64,000 bases of DNA from Gliomastix tumulicola (GCA_001599755.1 BCHX01000002.1:2604001-2668000); one strand, 5' to 3'. Numbered from the stretch's first letter, positions 32,551-44,667 are shown. The notes: generated by a model not told the origin, from the letters alone. Translations and numbers: made by a program.

Positions 32551-35500
32551 CTACTCAGCCTTCTTCCCCTTCTTATGCTTCTTCCGCGTCTTCTCGCCAA
32601 GGACCTCTTCGTACACTTCGTTGGCCGTCTGCCCGGCCTTGCGCTTCTTCTTGTCCTTACCCGACTTGACACTCACGTCGCCCGTTGACCGACCTTCCTT
32701 GGCTGCTTTGAGGACCTGCTTCTCCGCGTCTTCCCATGCTGGAGCATCACCCTCGATCTCGTATCTGTTTCTGTGATTAGCAAATAGGCGACAAAAGGCA
32801 GCTAGGGAATGATACTTACTGATCAAGGGGCAGAGAGTCAATGAGCTCCCTCTGCTTCTGCTTCAACACCTGAAGCGCCTCGTCACCGCCCTCCTCTAGC
32901 TCATCATCCAGCGTCTTCGAAAGCGGCACGAACCGCTCGTCAACGGCCTCGTCATCGTGCACACCTGCAGCGTCCTCCCGACTAATGCCAATGTTCTCCG
33001 TCTGCGGCAACGCGGCGATGCCCGCCTGCGTGACGAGGGAGCCGAAGTGCGCCGTCACTCGCCGCAGAATCTTGATCAGCATAGCCAGCAGCTGGCCCGG
33101 CTCGACGTGGATCTCCTGCGCGATGGCGTCGATCTCTTTGCGCTGGAGGCCCATGCCGATGAGGATGCTCTGCTCGAGGCCGTTCAGGCGGACGTTCGAC
33201 TTGAGCTTGCCGGTGAAGAAGAGGTTTCCGATAATGGGCATGAGATCCAGGATGACGTGGTAGTCGAGCATGTTGTTGGCGTACGACTCCAGTCGCTTGA
33301 GGTCGAATGGAGACATAAATCTATCGAGCTCTTCTTTGGTGAGGGGTGTGATCTCTACATCATCGAGCTGGGAGCCCTTGTTTGCAGACTCATCAATGCT
33401 GAGTGCCACACTGGTCGGGAAATTCCTGAACTGGAACGAGAGGAGAGACAGGAATCGTTTCTGGAAGTCCCGTGAGAAGGCACCGGCCCAACTCCTGTCG
33501 TTGCCGTTCTCGAGCGGCCGTAGCATGACGCAGGTGTGCTCACCCGTGAGGTCATTTGCCGTCTGTCGAAGGTAGACAGGGGAAAATGAAGCACGCTTCC
33601 AGAACTTGTGCAGTTCCTTCGTCATGCCGTAGCTGACACCGAGGTAGTCTAGAGCTTCGGGCTTCTTCTGGTCTAGTTTGGCGAACAGCGGAGGCATCTC
33701 GTTCTTGTCCTTGACCTTGATCTCCTCGTTGAGGAGGGAGTTTTTGGCAAGCTCGGCATTCGTCAACCGCCTGACTTTGTCGTCCGTCATATCATCATCC
33801 TCAGACAAGCTCGCGAATCGACCCTCATAGTAATCCGTAAGAAGCTCCAATGCCTTGCTTCCGTAGCCCATAGAGACGTACTCGGGATTCGTAGCTATCC
33901 TCACCACACGGGCGCCAGAGAGTGATGCGAAATCCTCGTCCTGGAACTGCTGGCTGACGAGCCAAGGGATCAGATCACCATGCGGTCTCTGACCGCGGCT
34001 CAGACTGTTCAGCACACTCTGTCGGCTGATCTTGCCCTCCAGCGAGACCTGAATCACGCACAGAGGCTCCGGAAGGGCGCCCGTGTTCTCCGATACAGGC
34101 GGCACCAGCACAAATAGCTCATGGGCCGGCGCATCACTCATCAACTGCAGGTCGTCCGGCGTGTTCTTGTAGTGGCTCGCCACGTACAACGCCACCATCT
34201 GCTGAAGGAATTTCTCCGGTACGGGGTGGAAGGAGAACAGGGCGTCGCGATTGACCACGAGGAGCTCGCATTTTGACGGGTCGGGGCATCCTTGAGATCG
34301 CGACTTCGATTTGGGAAGAGTGGCATCGAGACACAGCAACTTGTTCAGCCACTTCTCTACGCCGTCACCCCTTGCGTATCTGATCGGCTCGTCTAGACTG
34401 ATCTCGCGGAGTTTCCTCCCGCCGGACAGGTCTCCAGTCTTTGAAGTACGTCCAGTCGACCGATCAGCCACCTCAGTGTCACCGTTTGTCGCCACTGCCG
34501 CCGACTGCTCTCGCAACTGCTTGATGAGCTTGAGGGATAGAGATCGTCCTGTACCTTCGTAGCCGTTGATGGTTGAGGCCATGAACACGAGATACGGACC
34601 CATGAGCTTTCTGACCACAGGGAGGGGGATCGCAGCAGCCTCATCGATCACCACCAGTTCTGCCTGACCTAGTACATGCGCATCCTGGGGACGGATGTAC
34701 TGAATCGTCTGCCTGTGTTGTCTGTGGATGTTCACGCGAACGATGGCCTTGTTGAAGTCCGGGTTCGTGCTCTGGATAATGGAATAATCGGCGTGGTCGG
34801 CGTAACCAAGAGCGTCGAAACCCTTGAAGACAAACTCGAAGAGCGTCTTCAAGTTCTCGGGTGAGGGCGATGTGATAAAGATATTGCTGTAGCCATACGC
34901 CACGGCTGCCGCGACTGCTACACCCAGCGCAGCTGATTTTCCTCGTCCTCTGGCTGCTGTCAGAGTCACGGTATTGCGCAATGTCTTCTCAGCAATGGCT
35001 TCGGTGAAAGTCAAGAGGGCCTTGGCCTGGTCTACCGTCTTCGCCAGCGAGATCAGTGAGCCCACTGGCTGACGATCTGCGTTATCCTCCTTGACTGCCT
35101 CCAGTTCCATCTGGGACTCGCTCTTCGGTCGGTCTAGATCCGGCGGGGGGAGAGCCGTGACGTCCTTGCCTCCAGAGATGGGAAGCACGTTGAGCTCGTC
35201 GTCGATGACCAGACACGACTCACAGCTCCCGAGGGAGAGGAGGAATCGCTCGTTGAAGCGCGCAACAACGTCATCGTGCGCCTCGGTGCGGTATCTCGAG
35301 TGGACATCCATGGACAGGTTGTAAAGCTGCTTCAGACTGTTCATACCCTTCAGCAGCATTACCACCAGCCCGCCACCCTCGACCGTCTCCATCGTGCGCG
35401 CTAGGATGTTGGGTGTAATAGCTTCAAAGTCCTGCAAGATGCACATGCCGAACGTCTGACCGAGAATCTTGTCCGTCTCCTTGTAGTAGGTGTAGCGGAT

Positions 35501-35972
35501 GTTGTGCAGCGAAATGAAAAGTTCGAACGGGTCTTCGGAGTTGGCTTCTCTGATTCCGCGCTTAATCTCTTTCTTAATCTTGGTCTCTCGCTTCTTCCGG
35601 TGGCTATCCAAGCAGATTGCATCAGTTGGTCTGTCTTTTTTATCCCAGAAATGCTTGTTTCAAAAGAAAGGCCTTACCTTGTGAAGCCCAGGAGCTTGGT
35701 CTTGTATGCCCATAGCACCGACTTGTTCCGCTTGACGTCGTTCCTCGACATGATGTAGTGCAGCTTCACAATGACGTCCTTGGGGTTGTCTCCCACCACC
35801 ACGAAGAAACTCCTCTTCTTCTCCTGCACTCCATTGCGCATGAGCGTCTGGATACGGTCGTCACTACGAGGGGGGCGCAGAAGCGTTAGCAAGCACTGTC
35901 CGCGCGACACTCCAATTCTTGTCGCGGGAGGGTTAGGATGGGATAGAAAACTCACACTTGTTTTCGCGACAT
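32551..35972 (-). CDS. KRE33: RNA cytidine acetyltransferase Kre33/NAT10
   Basis: Nucleolar ATP-dependent acetyltransferase that makes N4-acetylcytidine in 18S rRNA and tRNA and is needed for small-subunit assembly. Four exons: 35972-35956, 35863-35678, 35603-32820 and 32770-32551; introns 92, 74 and 49 nt. The assembled protein has 1068 residues (yeast about 1056). The first exon codes only MSRKQ plus two bases, and the joined N-terminus MSRKQVDDRIQTLMRNGVQEKKRSFF... matches the family. The second junction restores GFTSHRKKRETK and the third LPLDQNRYEIEG. Visible domains are the TmcA/DUF1726 N-domain, a helicase-type P-loop AARGRGKSAALG at about 284-291, VVIDEAAAIPLP (Walker B-like), a GNAT domain with NPEYVSMGYGSKALELL and a Lys-rich C-terminal tail (KKRKAGQ, RKKHKKGKKAE) for nucleolar targeting. 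All core motifs are intact. Confidence 0.95.
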
Positions 35973-36387
35973 CTTTGCTGCAGGCTGTCCAAGACTGCCA
36001 ATTGCCCTTCCGCAGATCTCGAGCGTATCGCGCTTCGTGGGCAGACTCGGGCGACGACCTTGGATCCAAAATTTACTGGCCTTCGCAAAAATTCTGCCGG
36101 GCGGTGTGCCTTTTTGGGTGGTAGGTGGGGGCTCAACTGGTGGGTTGGTGGGGTTCTTCACCGAGCTCTCACCGCTACTTTAATCGACGCGTTACATAAG
36201 CAGGACCCATTTACTGCACTTCATTGCACGCGTCACTCCAGCCCTCCCTCCAGACCTCCCTCAAGGAGCAAGAAACGCTTGAGCCACATACACACCCAGA
36301 TTGCACGGTCCTCTACCTCACTGTTCTTTCCGTAACGTGTGCAGTTGACAGCTTTGCGAGCTAGGCCATCGAGGCAGTGTATGTTCG
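35973..36387. promoter_or_regulatory. divergent promoter between KRE33 and F-box-like gene, containing hairpin repeat D
   Basis: 415 bp separate the two start codons. Repeat copy D occupies 36262-36341, ending only about 46 bp before the F-box-like ATG, so the insertion is inside that gene's promoter or leader. No TATA box was seen. Confidence 0.5.
36262..36341 (-). repeat. hairpin repeat family, copy D (80 bp, most diverged)
   Basis: In reverse orientation it shares CAATCTGGGTGTGTATGTGG with the other copies, followed by CTCAAG and TTTCTT. The outer ends have drifted and no flanking duplication is visible, so this is probably the oldest copy. Confidence 0.55.
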
Positions 36388-38755
36388 ATGGCGTATGTTC
36401 CTCTGAGTCCAGACACGCAGCACATCCTCATCGAACCATATTGTATTCTCTGTCGCGATACAGTCATCTCTCCAAAGCAATACGTCCCGCCTATACTCCT
36501 CTCTTTGGAGAACTTTGTCCATCCAAGAGAGGTCCATGAGCCGTGGAACCTAAACGTGTTTTGCTGTAAGTGCACCTAATGGTGAGATTCATTCAAGCCA
36601 GCACTCGTTACTGAGTTGCCGCCAATAGTCTTCGAGCTCCCCAGCTCCAGCCCCGAGCATGAGTCCACGCAGCCCCGAACCCATATATTTCGGGCGAGCT
36701 TGGAAGCTGCCGAGTGGATAAGGGGTCCTCCCGATACCGAGAAAGTCCTCCAGGAGGCAAAGCTGGGCCTATGCCCTACCAGTTGTGATCATTGCGACCC
36801 CGAACACGCTGCAAACTTGGTCCATGCTACCTGTCTGCGGCTCCTCAGGTCCAGAGTGCAGGGTATCGACATCAACGCCAGCCTCTTGTGCAAATTAGCG
36901 AGGAGCCTACGTCCCCTGACTGGGTGGCAGACTGGCTTGACTATGGGCCTGGCCTTGGACCCTTCTCCATCTCTAGCCCTCAGCAATTTCGGCAACAGCT
37001 CGTCGGACGCGCTGCTCTCTGCCATCCACCAGAAGCTTCCGTGGGAGCTTCAGGGGATGATAGTCAAGCGTCTTTCCGGCTCTCTTGCCTCGTCCCTCAG
37101 CAACTCCCTAGCAACACTCGAATCCCTCGAGTGGTCGCGGTTGACGGAGGAGGATGCACCTCGCTCCGGATATCAACATTCCTATCCCTTTTCAGACCTT
37201 GCGTCAACCCCCACACGACTCTCTGCAAGCACTGTTGGCATTGCGGGCGAGGTTTATCTTACTAGCATATGCTCAGAGTCGGGCCTCGACCTCGAGATTC
37301 CTGTGGCCGAGTCTCCGATGTTGGGAGTGGAGTATGCCCTTGGGCTGCACGGGGTAGTGTCGCTCCGATTGCTCTACGTCGATGGGTCAGCGTCCTCGTG
37401 GCTTGGAAATGGCCAGCGCCAATGGACGACTCGGATCCGTTGTCAGGGTCTGGAAAAGCTACGGGTTGTGAGAGATGTCAGTCATCGACGCTCTCGTCTT
37501 AGAGAAGACTTGTATTTAAAAATGCTAACAAAGTTGTCCAGGGGTTCAAAGTCGTCTCAATCAGACTGGGCGAACATTCACCAGCTCAGTCGCACTGCCA
37601 CATGGCTTGGGGCCAGCGAATGCCGTCGTTTTCGCCGGTCAAGAAGAGATATTCCATCATTGACACCGGGGAGAGGCCATTGTCGCTCCGTGGCAATCAT
37701 CGGGCTCGTTTTGGAACATTCCTGCCCATGCAGCTGGATCCGGATCAGAACAACAGCCTGACGATCTTTTGTGACAGTGGTGGCATCTGCGGTATCCAGT
37801 TGAATGACCAACCGCGACTGGGTGTAATCAATCGCAAATGCTGCGCTACCACATATTACCTTCGACCTGGTGAAACCCTGGAATCATTCCACGTTATTAC
37901 GCAAGGCGACAGATACCCATTTCTACTGCAAGGGCCATACCTGTTTGTAGGTTTTCTTTATATCCCTTTTTTTCCCCCCTGGCTCTCCTGACCAGCATCC
38001 GATAGGCCATCACCTCTCAGAAGCGCAGCCTAAGCTACGCTCCTCACTGCCTCTTCTACCAAAAACGTTTTCATTTCTCGAGCTTTGACGATACGGGCTC
38101 CTCCTTCGTCTCGGGCATACTCCTCGATCCATCGACATCCCACACAAGGCGGCGATCGACAATAGGCGTGGAGCTGACCCCGAGGAATACGTCCGGCGAG
38201 CAGCCGTCCCAGGAGGTCGCAACCTACCCATTCATCGAACACATTCAGAGAACATCCTTCCCTGGAGTCCATACCAGACTCGCCTACCTTACCAAGAGTA
38301 ATCTTCGTGACACTCGGAGGCTGCGGGTCCAGCGTTTTGGACCTCGATGCGTCGGCCTCCAGATAACCCGGACAGATGGGACCATCGATATCCTTGGGCA
38401 ATGGGACCCGGCCCGGCCAGATTGCATAACGGTGTTGTATGAAGAGGGCCCCGGCGATGTGCTGGAGTCCATCTCCTTTGTAACTTCTGAAAGCGTCGAT
38501 TTTCGGGGGGCTTACTGCAGGGATATTCTTGTCAATTCCTCCGAGACATCGGGTCGAGCCTTCAAATGGCAGAACCTTCACCAGGTACGTGGCTGCTCGC
38601 CCTCCTTCATTTTGCCAAGCCGTTCATACTCACCCATGATCTAGACAATGGTTTGGTGGTATACATACAAGTACGACTTTATCGAGCCATGGACTGGCCT
38701 CGATATGGAGATCAACATAGCCGAGAGGGACATAACGCCACTATTTGCGGAGTGA
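36388..38755 (+). CDS. five-exon F-box-like protein of unknown function
   Basis: Reconstructed from exons 36388-36565, 36629-37476, 37542-37946, 38006-38584 and 38645-38755 (introns 59-65 nt, all GT-AG), giving 706 residues in one frame. Junctions read NVFCFFELPSSS, LRVVRDGFKVVS, GPYLFAITSQKR and NLHQTMVWWYTYKYD. The N-terminus has spaced Cys residues (YCILCRDTVI, then LCPTSCDHCDPEHAANLVHATC). LPWELQGMIVKRLSGSLASS near residue 200 resembles the start of an F-box. The C-terminal half repeats beta-type blocks such as RRLRVQRFGPRCVGLQITR and GTIDILGQWDPARPDCITV. This layout is common in lineage-specific fungal proteins annotated only as F-box-containing. A ubiquitin-ligase adaptor is one possible role. 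Splice sites are my choice from phase and motif continuity. Confidence 0.7.
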
Positions 38756-39614
38756 TGAGTCGAGCCAGCGGTCGCTATCTTGCTCCAATGCAGCCATTGA
38801 CTTTTTGACGACAACGACTATGCTGGAGGTTTTGATCAGTATGTTTCATAACGGTATTGGGGCAATGGGGGCGTTCCTGTTTTTTTCTTTTTTTCCTTTA
38901 TATTCCTGAATGCATCGCTCTGATAGCTACTAGACAAGGTAGACTATGAGTCCTCTTATATGTTTGCGCGTCTGTGTCTGTGTACGTCTATGTGCGTGTC
39001 CGTTATGGTCCTTGTACTTGGATCCTGTCGATTTAGGATACCGAAGCCAGAAGAACCCAGATGGTATCTCCCCGTATCGCCTATTCATGGTTTTTTCAAT
39101 CGTAGTCACTTATACAAGCCCATCAAAAGAAGGCAAGCCAGAAATAGACGTTACAGTCTCAAATCCATTATCCTACATATTCTTACACTAGACTAAAGCG
39201 TATTACACAACACACACACCCATCATAGATAGGTGTATATCTGAGGCAAGGGGGGGAAAGAAGGCATATCGTCCCAAATCATGAAGAATTGAAAGTGATG
39301 ATTCTTTACGTGCGCGAGTCTATCGAGCGAAGTCTCCGAAGCGCAAATGCCCAAGGTTGGATCAAGACAAAAGAAAGAGAAGAAAGAAAACAAGAAGCCA
39401 ACAGATATCACACCGTTCCTGTATGCCCAACACCGGGGGGGGAAGGGGTGGTCGAAATCGAACCCCCTCTCCCCGCAGATACCGACAAAGGGGAAAAGTA
39501 TGGGAACATATATAACCAGGAGGGCTAGGTCGGAAGAATTCGACGGGCGGAGAGGGATGCGTATATGCACAGGTGTCCCGCTCCCCGCGCCTTCTGTTTT
39601 TTTTCCCTTTCTTA
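38756..39614. other. intergenic between convergent genes, nothing recognised
   Basis: Contains T-rich tracts (38879-38897) and purine-rich DNA (39369-39392). Open frames are short and without domains. Confidence 0.4.
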
Positions 39615-40820
39615 TTATGTCCTGTCCAGCTTGCGACGCTCGTTCCTCGTGCGGCGCATGAGCTTCTTGTACTTCTTCTTCTTCATCCTGAGTTTCCGCT
39701 GCCGCTTGACGCTGATGGCGTACAGGCCGGCGTCACCGCCACGGCCACGGCCGCCGCGCGTCTCGTCGAGCTTGAGCTGGCGCTGGGCGAGGCGCTCGAC
39801 GAAGCTGCGGGGTTGCTGCTGCTGCAGCTGCAGCTGCTCGTCCTGCAGGATCTGGGGCGTGTGGGCGATGATGCGGATCTGCCCGTCGGCCTCCATGCTC
39901 TCCTCGATGGTGAACATGGCCTTGTAGACGCGGTGGTGGGGGGCCTCCTCGGCGGCCTCGAGCTCAGCAGCGGCTGATGCTTCCGACTCGGCGGCGGCAG
40001 TAGTCGTGGTCTGCGTCACGGGCTGGGGCAGCGGCGGCGGGCGGAAGGGGAGGAAGTCGCCGGACATGGCGTCGACCTGGAGGTAGATGCTGGACTCGGA
40101 GCCGTCGTGGTGCTTGACCTCGAGGCGGGACATGCCGTCGCCGTGGTCCTGCTGGCCGTCGACGGTCAGGGAGGCCATGGGGCCCTCGAGCTGGTCGATG
40201 GTGGAGGACAGGGTGGACATGGCGTCGGACATCTTGTTCGCCTTGGTCCGGGGGGCGAATATCGAGGCGAACTGCTCGTCGGTGACGGTCTTGGGCATCG
40301 TCTGGGTGATGGAGATGGGGCGGTGGAGGGAGAAGAAGCTGGACAGGCCGAGGGCTACTCTCTTGTCAGTATTCGACTCAAGAAGAAGAAGAAGAAGAAG
40401 AAGAAAAAAGTCTCGTAACAAAGCGAAGGTCGGGACAAGGAATCAACACCACCACACACGGCGTCATTTTTTCCGTCACCGTCTTCCTCACGTACCTTCC
40501 CCAACCATATGGTGCGTACTGGGCACGCTCGGCAGCTTCTTCGCGGCCGCGTTCCGGTCCGAGGCCTTTCTCTTCCTCTTCTCGCCGCCGGCCTTGCCCT
40601 GCCCACGCGCCGAGGCGGAGGCGGGGACAGACTGGTCGGGGATGTCGCTAGAGCCGTTGTCTGACCTCGACGGTTTCGACGACGACGCCCGCCGCTGGTG
40701 TCCGGGGCGGAAGAAGGGGGCGGACGAGGCCTTGGGCAGGACAGACGACGCCAGGGCGGAGGTCAGTCCACTACCTGGCGCCGTCGCCGTCGAGGCCACG
40801 CGCCGCACCGAGGGCAGCAT
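39615..40820 (-). CDS. mitochondrial small ribosomal subunit protein mS38 (Cox24/AURKAIP1-like)
   Basis: Component of the mitochondrial ribosome small subunit. Exons are 40820-40496 and 40354-39615. The 141-nt intron contains an AAG-type microsatellite. The protein has 354 residues and the junction reads THHMVGEALGLSSFF. The N-terminus is Arg/Ser/Ala-rich without acidic residues (MLPSVRRVASTATAPGS), typical of a mitochondrial targeting signal. The diagnostic part is the last 35 residues, SVKRQRKLRMKKKKYKKLMR and following RRTRNERRKL, the very basic mS38/Cox24 C-terminal domain. The middle is poorly conserved, with a Gln tract (LQLQQQQP), and includes VYKAMFTIEESMEADGQIRI. It lies tail-to-tail with the F-box-like gene. 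Confidence 0.85.
40380..40408. repeat. AAG microsatellite in the mS38 intron
   Basis: About eight AAG units followed by an A-run, on the plus strand. It forms a pyrimidine tract in the intron on the transcribed strand, near the 3' splice site. Confidence 0.7.
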
Positions 40821-41703
40821 GGTGGATGAGTTTTCGGCCGGGTCGCTGGTGGTCTTTTTCTCCCTGATGCCGACAAGGGAGAGAGAGCGCGGAGGACTAG
40901 CGTCGGGGGGACGGGGTGACTGGTTGAGAGAGAGACCTGCTGGCTGAGGTCGAGGTGTTTGGTGATTGGCTTTGTGACTCTGGTCAAAACCGGCTTTGGC
41001 CGTTGTGGTCGGAAAAGGCTGCGTGCAGGTGGAGCCGCTTGATTAGGTAAGGCACATTAGGCGCTGGGAGGTTGGCTCGAGCCTGAGGCAGCCACAAAAT
41101 TAAGGCTGGGCGGTCCTCTGGCGGTTTTCCTGACCGCCTTTGTTCCCTCAATTAAATACAGACTATCAATCTGAGTAACGCACATCATCCTGCAGCTACA
41201 CTTATCTATGGAGCATCTGGGGGGGGGGGGGGGGTCGCAACTAAGTCTCTTACTAAGGCACCATGAGAAACCAAGATATGCACTCTGCGATCTCGGAGCA
41301 GCCAAATCGGGCGTCTCCTGGGGAAAGAATGTGACCTCAGATAGCCACATGAATACGACGTGTGGCTTGCTGCGTTACAGTGGATTACCGGGGAAGACGT
41401 CAGTCGATCGAGATGTAGATATGAGCCTCAAGGCTTCATTACATTGATTTTGTGTATATGGCCTCCCACGAGGACCAGCAGCTATTATGTCAGAGCTTTC
41501 TTTCTATTGCCGAAAAATGAAGACCACTGCCCGGGTCCGTCTATATATCCCGGTATCTTGTATCCTATAGCCCCAAGCCAAAAGCCGCAGTAAAACAGGA
41601 ACATAGAAGGCAGGGGAAAGATCAGAAGGCAGCGCCCCAGATGAACATCATGCTGCGCCGTCTCGCTTCTCAAAAAAAAAATAAGAATAGACCAAGTCTT
41701 CGC
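40821..41703. other. intergenic, contains a 16-G homopolymer
   Basis: The mS38 promoter and the 3' flank of SYM1. A run of 16 G at 41219-41234 is the only striking feature. No gene was recognised. Confidence 0.45.
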
Positions 41704-42297
41704 TTACTGGGTGTTGACCCAGCTGAGGTAGCTGTTCCAACCAATCGAGATGATGTTGGCGAACAGGACCCGGTACTGCAGCGGCAGGTAGGTGAAGTTG
41801 ATGAACTGCACAAACGGCCAGATCATCCAGTTGGTCCGCAGGGCAGTCCACCAGTTCTTCTCGAGCCGCTCCTTGGCGCTGGCGCCCTCCATGGTGGCCA
41901 TGCTGCTCAGGAAGACGCCGATCATGACGGGGGCAAAGGCGCCCTGGTCGCAGCCAACGCGGGCGAGGGTCTCGAGGCGCGGGCGGCCCGGGATGACGAC
42001 CTTGCGCGCGAGCAGGTTGAACCAGGTCGTGGCGACGGGACCGAAGACGAAGCCGCCGTAGAGCGCCATGCGGCCGGTGCGCTTGAGGTCGTGCGCCTTG
42101 AGGCCGCGCTGCTCGACGAGCTGCTGGGCCGTGATGTCGCCCGTGGCGAAGAGGACCGACGTCGTCACGGCCTGCGTGAGCAACGGGCGGGCGGCCAGTC
42201 TGCCGTTATACCTGGGAACTAACTGTCAGACGAGGTTTCACCTTCAAGTACCTTGGCCGTTGGAGGAGAAAACTCACCAGCGGAGGAATCCAGACAT
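41704..42297 (-). CDS. SYM1: Sym1, Mpv17/PMP22-family inner mitochondrial membrane protein
   Basis: Small four-helix membrane protein of the mitochondrial inner membrane (yeast Sym1, animal Mpv17), thought to form a channel and needed for metabolism under heat or ethanol stress. Exons are 42297-42278 (20 nt) and 42211-41704; intron 66 nt; 175 residues. The joined start MSGFLRWYNGRLAARPLLTQ matches the family. Further family blocks are GDITAQQLVEQRG, RTGRMALYGGFVFGPVATTW, the C-terminal WPFVQFINFTYLPLQYRVLF and WNSYLSW. All are intact. The first exon is so short that a frame search alone would miss it. Confidence 0.92.
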
Positions 42298-43693
42298 GGC
42301 GGATGCTTAAGCGGCAGCGACCGTCGATGGTGTGAACTCAAAAAGATGCAATTGTGAGGCGCTCCCGGTTCTGAAGCTCTCGGGATCTTTTAGTGTGCCT
42401 GGAGATCCTCCAACGGTCAGTACCGATATAAACAAGAGAGTGAGAAATGTGTGTGCGCGCTGCGACGAGCTTGGGAGGTCTCGAGCGAGGCTGGAGATAG
42501 TCCCCCGAATCTCGAATTTTCTGAGGTTGACTGACTGACTCGTTGGGAAGAGAGCTCTGAATAGTGTGCAGGCAGAATGGAATTAGGGGTGGTTGGGCTT
42601 ACGGCAACAGCAACGAGAAGTTGAAGGGACAAAACGAGTGAGAGGAGATGTGAGGAATTGGGCGTGAGAGAGAGAAAAAAAAATGAAAGACGGGATGCTG
42701 ATGAATGACGATCTCGAGGAGGGAGGCGAGGCGAGACTTCCGGGGGGAGGTGAGTGCTTGGCCGCTGCTAGTGAGACTTTGCTAGCGGTTCACCCACTGA
42801 AAAAAGGGCTAAACGGTGCCCACAGCTTCCAGGCTCCAGGGAATCGATCCCTGGCTTGGGGTACTTCCAACAGTTGAAGACACCACCAACGACGTCAGGG
42901 GGCGTGGGGGTCTTTGCTCTCCAGCTCTCTCCTTGTCCTGTTATTGATCGCTCCTCGAGAGGAAGATCCGATTATCGTGACGAAATTAACGAGTTGACAC
43001 ATTCCGTTGCCTTCTACGGTACTGTCTAAGGTGCATACATATGCACCAATTCTCACCATGTATCAAATGGCCGTTTCTCAAATTGAGGCAGTTGTCAGAG
43101 GACTTCGTTCCTGATAGCGACAACTAGCCCCCCCAGGATTATAGAGGTCAGATGACCCGAAAGCTTTTCTGCTATTTAACTGCCCCAGACTCCCTCGGAA
43201 CCCGGACCCTGGCTGCATCAGATTGCCCATCATTGTCAACATGGCAATCCGCTAGGTAGCACAAGGTGAAGTAAAAGATAGTGAATCAGCCTCTTTCTTC
43301 CTGCATACTAGTAGTCGTCGAGTTAGGTTCGTCACGTATTCTACCTACTACCTTACGCAATGCATCTATCAGAAATGGCCGCGTTGCCTCACAGCCAACC
43401 GCTTGCCGTCGTGTTATCACCCGCGACAGGGGTCGTTCCTTCCTGAAATTCCAAGGGCCCTTGGGGGGGTGGCGCGCATTGAAACTGATACCGTACCCGT
43501 CTCTCCTCTCCCTTTTCTCCCCTTGCACGTCCTCAGGCTTCGTCGTTGTCCTCGTCTGTTCTTTTCTGTATCATTCATCGATCCAGTGCTCCTAGACAAC
43601 TCCTAGACAGTCCCTAGACAGTCCCGTCCGTCCCAGGCGATCGATAGACAACAAGAAGCGATCACCGCTCCCGACGCGTCGAAGCACGCAATC
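42298..43693. other. intergenic divergent region between SYM1 and the polytopic protein gene
   Basis: Holds two promoters. A palindrome CCAGGGAATCGATCCCTGG at about 42834-42852 was checked as a tRNA T-arm and rejected. Pyrimidine-rich DNA at 43495-43560 precedes the right-hand gene. No gene was recognised. Confidence 0.45.
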
Positions 43694-44667
43694 ATGGCCG
43701 ATCACGACCACGAGCCCCCCGTGGCGCCATCGACTCTCGTCCACCCCCTCCGCCTCGTCTTCGTCCTCTCCTACCTCCCCTCCATCCCGCTCGGCATCAC
43801 CCACGGCGTCCTCTCCCATAAGGTGGTCCCCGCCCTGGGCCTCCTGCCCCTGACCGCGTCCGCCGCCACCGCGATTGCTGCGTACCGCCTCCGCGAGAAG
43901 ATTGCCGAGATCGACGAGGAGCGACGCCAGCAGGCGCAGGAGGCGGATGTGCCCCATGCCGATGATGAGGAGGAGGCAGCAGACAGCCAGCTCTACGGGG
44001 AAGATACAGAGACGGGGACGACCGCGGCTACGTTCCGCGCGGCCATCACGCACCCTGTCACGGTCTTCGTCTTCGACGTTGTGCTTGCCGCTGCCACCAT
44101 GATCGTCCTCGTCTTTACATGGGTTGACCATGGACACCGCTCCAACATGAGCATGCTTGCCGCCTACGCCACCATCCCCCTACTCGTCAACTTGTAAGTC
44201 CCTTCCCCATAACCCGCACCCGCAGTCCCTAAGGAGAGCTTGCCAGACTTACAAAACCCGCCCCCTTCAGCTTCGTCCACCTCACCCTCGCCTTCCGCGG
44301 CCTCGCCCACGGCTTCGCCTTCCACGGCCTCGTCCAGTACACAGCCTGGCACGCCCTCCCGCCCGACTGCCCCCACTGCAACGTGCGCCTCCGGCCCTCC
44401 TCCCTCCCCGAGCTCCCATGGCTGAAGTCTCTCCAGCAGAGCCGCCGCGCTCGGGCCGCCGCCGCTGCCGCGCGCAGCAGCCGCCAGGGCTACGCTCCCG
44501 TCTTCGTCGACGACCAGGACCGGTACAGGGACGACGTGGAGAGCGGCGGCCGCGACACGCCGGCAGAGACGGAGGAGGACAGGCTGGGGCCGCAGCCGGA
44601 CGCCGTCGAGGTGACGAGGAAGGACCGCAAGGGGAAGGCGGCTGCTGAGTCGCCCTGGGGCGCTTAG
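43694..44667 (+). CDS. polytopic membrane protein of unknown function
   Basis: Exons are 43694-44193 and 44271-44667. The 77-nt intron restores LVNFFVHLTLAFRGLAHGF, giving 298 residues. Hydrophobic segments lie at about 20-40 (LVFVLSYLPSIPLGITHGVL), 45-65 (VVPALGLLPLTASAATAIAA), 120-145 (VFVFDVVLAAATMIVLVFTW) and 150-180 across the splice junction, so three to four membrane helices. An acidic Glu/Ala-rich loop separates helices 2 and 3. After the last helix a short Cys pair (LPPDCPHCNVRL) precedes a charged, probably disordered tail. It looks like a conserved but uncharacterised ascomycete membrane protein. No function can be assigned. Confidence 0.75.

Noticed and set aside
42834..42852. Possible tRNA T-arm (CCAGGGAATCGATCCCTGG)
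   Set aside because: No matching acceptor stem, D-arm or anticodon arm at the required spacing on either strand; only a palindrome.
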